NCBI GenBank assembly: GCA_013397795.1
Contig: VZTJ01004286.1
Location: 4,612,129-4,676,128, forward strand
Length of the DNA: 64,000 nt
DNA from: Orthonyx spaldingii
Taxonomy: Eukaryota; Chordata; Aves; Passeriformes; Orthonychidae
Reading direction: 5' to 3'
The stretch's first letter is position 1. Every line of letters begins with the position of its first letter. Below, in pieces: positions 62,721 through 64,000 of the stretch. A program made the position numbers and the translations under genes. A model generated the notes under the pieces. The model had not been told where the DNA came from, searched no databases, and saw only the letters and a list, made by a program, of their open reading frames with translations.

Positions 62721-64000
62721 GTAAACCCATCATTTTCACACTTTTTTGTTTCATTAGGAGTAAATTCTCTGAGCTTTTCAGGGTGTATTCTGGCATGCCC
62801 ATCAGTCACAGAAGAAAGGCACATTTGAGCACCCTGTTCCCTCACCAGAGGAGCTTGCAGGGAGCTGGTGGAGTGCATGTCACAGGGTCCCTGATTGCCG
62901 CCCCATCCCACCTCCCTGGCACATGGCACGTCCTGCCTGCGATGCCATCACTCCCCTTGCCAGTGAAAAGGTTACTTTTTCTTTTATGCTAAATGTCAAA
63001 ACCTTTCGTGTTCAACGTGCCTTCCTAGTGGGCTAATTTTGTGTGGACTTGCAGAATTTAGAACAATAAAACCTTGTTATTTCAGCTAACGAGCAAAATT
63101 TGAGGGCTTTGCTGCTTTGTTGTGTCTTAGGTGAGCAGAGGAGGGAGTACAGCAGTCAGTAGGTTACAGAGGCTCCCCAGAAAAACCCAAACACTTGGCT
63201 CTTAGCAGACTTCAGTAAAAATTCTGAGGGATTTCTCTGTGTCTCCTTGCAGTGATCCTCTGAGCTCATTCTGTGATCAAGCACATATGGTGTTATGCCT
63301 TTCTTTCTCCCCGCTGATGACGTCTAGGAAAGAGAATCTGGAGATGTGACCTTGGCTATTGTGAAATAGCTAATCCTTCCCAAATCTCATTAAATAAAGT
63401 CCAGGTGATAGAGCATTTAAGGAATTACCTCTTGAGACCAAGCCATCTCCTTCCTTAAGATGTCCTGTGAATTAGGGTATTCCTCTTGGTATGCTGAAGG
63501 CAGTCTGGGATAATGCAAAAAGAGTGTATTAACCAGGGAAAGGCTGCCTGATTTTACTCTTTCTGGCATTTACACCAGCTGTTTCTGAGCCAATGTGAGC
63601 ATCTCCATAGTCAAATATGTGCTGCTGAGCTTTTAAAATGGGAAGGACTTTCTAGTACTTGTTGTGCTTGTTGGTGTGATGGCTGCACATTTTCTCCTGG
63701 TTATGAAATGCTGTGCATCTGTTTTAAAGCTGCTGGTGGTGATGTGTCTCCTGCTGCTGGCCAGAGTGCAGCCTTTAGCTTGATGTGGTATGTTCCATCA
63801 GGAGCAGCAGTAATTGTTATTACTATAGGCAAAAGAGAGCCTGCAGTGTGTTGAATACATTGTCTTTGCAAAGAGGTGCACTCATTTCAGAGGGGAAAAA
63901 CTGGATTTGCAGAGCATTGGATTGTATGAAATAAAAAAGAGAAGGCTTTCTGGTGGATTTCTGGCAACCCAGCAGGCATGTGCTTTCTGGTGGATTTTGT
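62721..64000 (+). other. FNDC3B: FNDC3B intron after exon E (partial)
   Basis: The next coding exon should complete the split codon and the first FN3 domain (acidic EEL-type start). I did not find it before the window end, so the intron is longer than 1.28 kb. The stretch holds ordinary intron and, at its very end, a short direct repeat. Confidence 0.85.
63945..63997 (+). repeat. Short direct repeat, 16 bp exact
   Basis: GCTTTCTGGTGGATTT occurs at 63945-63960 and at 63982-63997, spaced 37 bp. It may continue outside the window as a small tandem array. Confidence 0.85.

Noticed and set aside
62721..64000. Next FNDC3B exon within the window
   Set aside because: No segment reads as the expected continuation of the first FN3 domain with a phase-2 acceptor.
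1..64000. tRNA, rRNA, CRISPR array, bacterial operon features or LTR retrovirus
   Set aside because: No cloverleaf boxes, spacer arrays, primer-binding sites or paired long terminal repeats were recognised; the context is vertebrate intron.

Overview
The window is vertebrate, almost certainly avian, nuclear DNA lying inside one large gene. I see five coding exons on the + strand, all with GT-AG borders. Joined in order they encode about 274 residues of FNDC3B (fibronectin type III domain containing 3B, also called FAD104). The avian call rests on several clear CR1 LINE fragments of the bird/reptile type, no mammalian SINEs (no Alu- or B-type sequence), and a protein that is close to but distinct from the mammalian orthologue as I remember it. 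The wording of the CR1 3' ends looks songbird-like, but I hold that only weakly.

Layout. Positions 1-28670 are intron upstream of the first visible exon; the start codon and first coding exons lie further 5', outside the window. Exon A (28671-28747) is followed by a 7.3 kb intron, exon B (36084-36327), a short 0.9 kb intron, exon C (37261-37545), an 18.9 kb intron, exon D (56399-56457), a 6.1 kb intron, exon E (62563-62720), and intron to the window end. By my memory of the human gene these are coding exons 4 to 8. Only 823 bp (about 1.3%) is coding. The exons cover the Pro/His-rich and basic, probably disordered, N-terminal region and the first half of the first fibronectin type III domain. 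The remaining FN3 repeats and the C-terminal membrane anchor are downstream.

The rest is intronic: CR1 fragments (3.5, 8.7, 17.0, 40.5 and a decayed one near 51 kb), simple repeats, one 60-N assembly gap inside a poly-T run and one isolated N. Several blocks look like conserved non-coding elements, being rich in retained CpG or homeodomain/SOX-like motifs. The strongest are near 56.8 kb, with a 16-bp perfect palindrome, and 58.6-59.3 kb.

I found no second protein gene, tRNA, rRNA, CRISPR array or DNA-transposon gene. The most useful observations are: exons B and C together (529 nt) match the pair that forms circFNDC3B in mammals; exon C is phase-symmetric with a weak donor; and the intronic blocks are candidate enhancers. 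I found no new biological system that I would defend.
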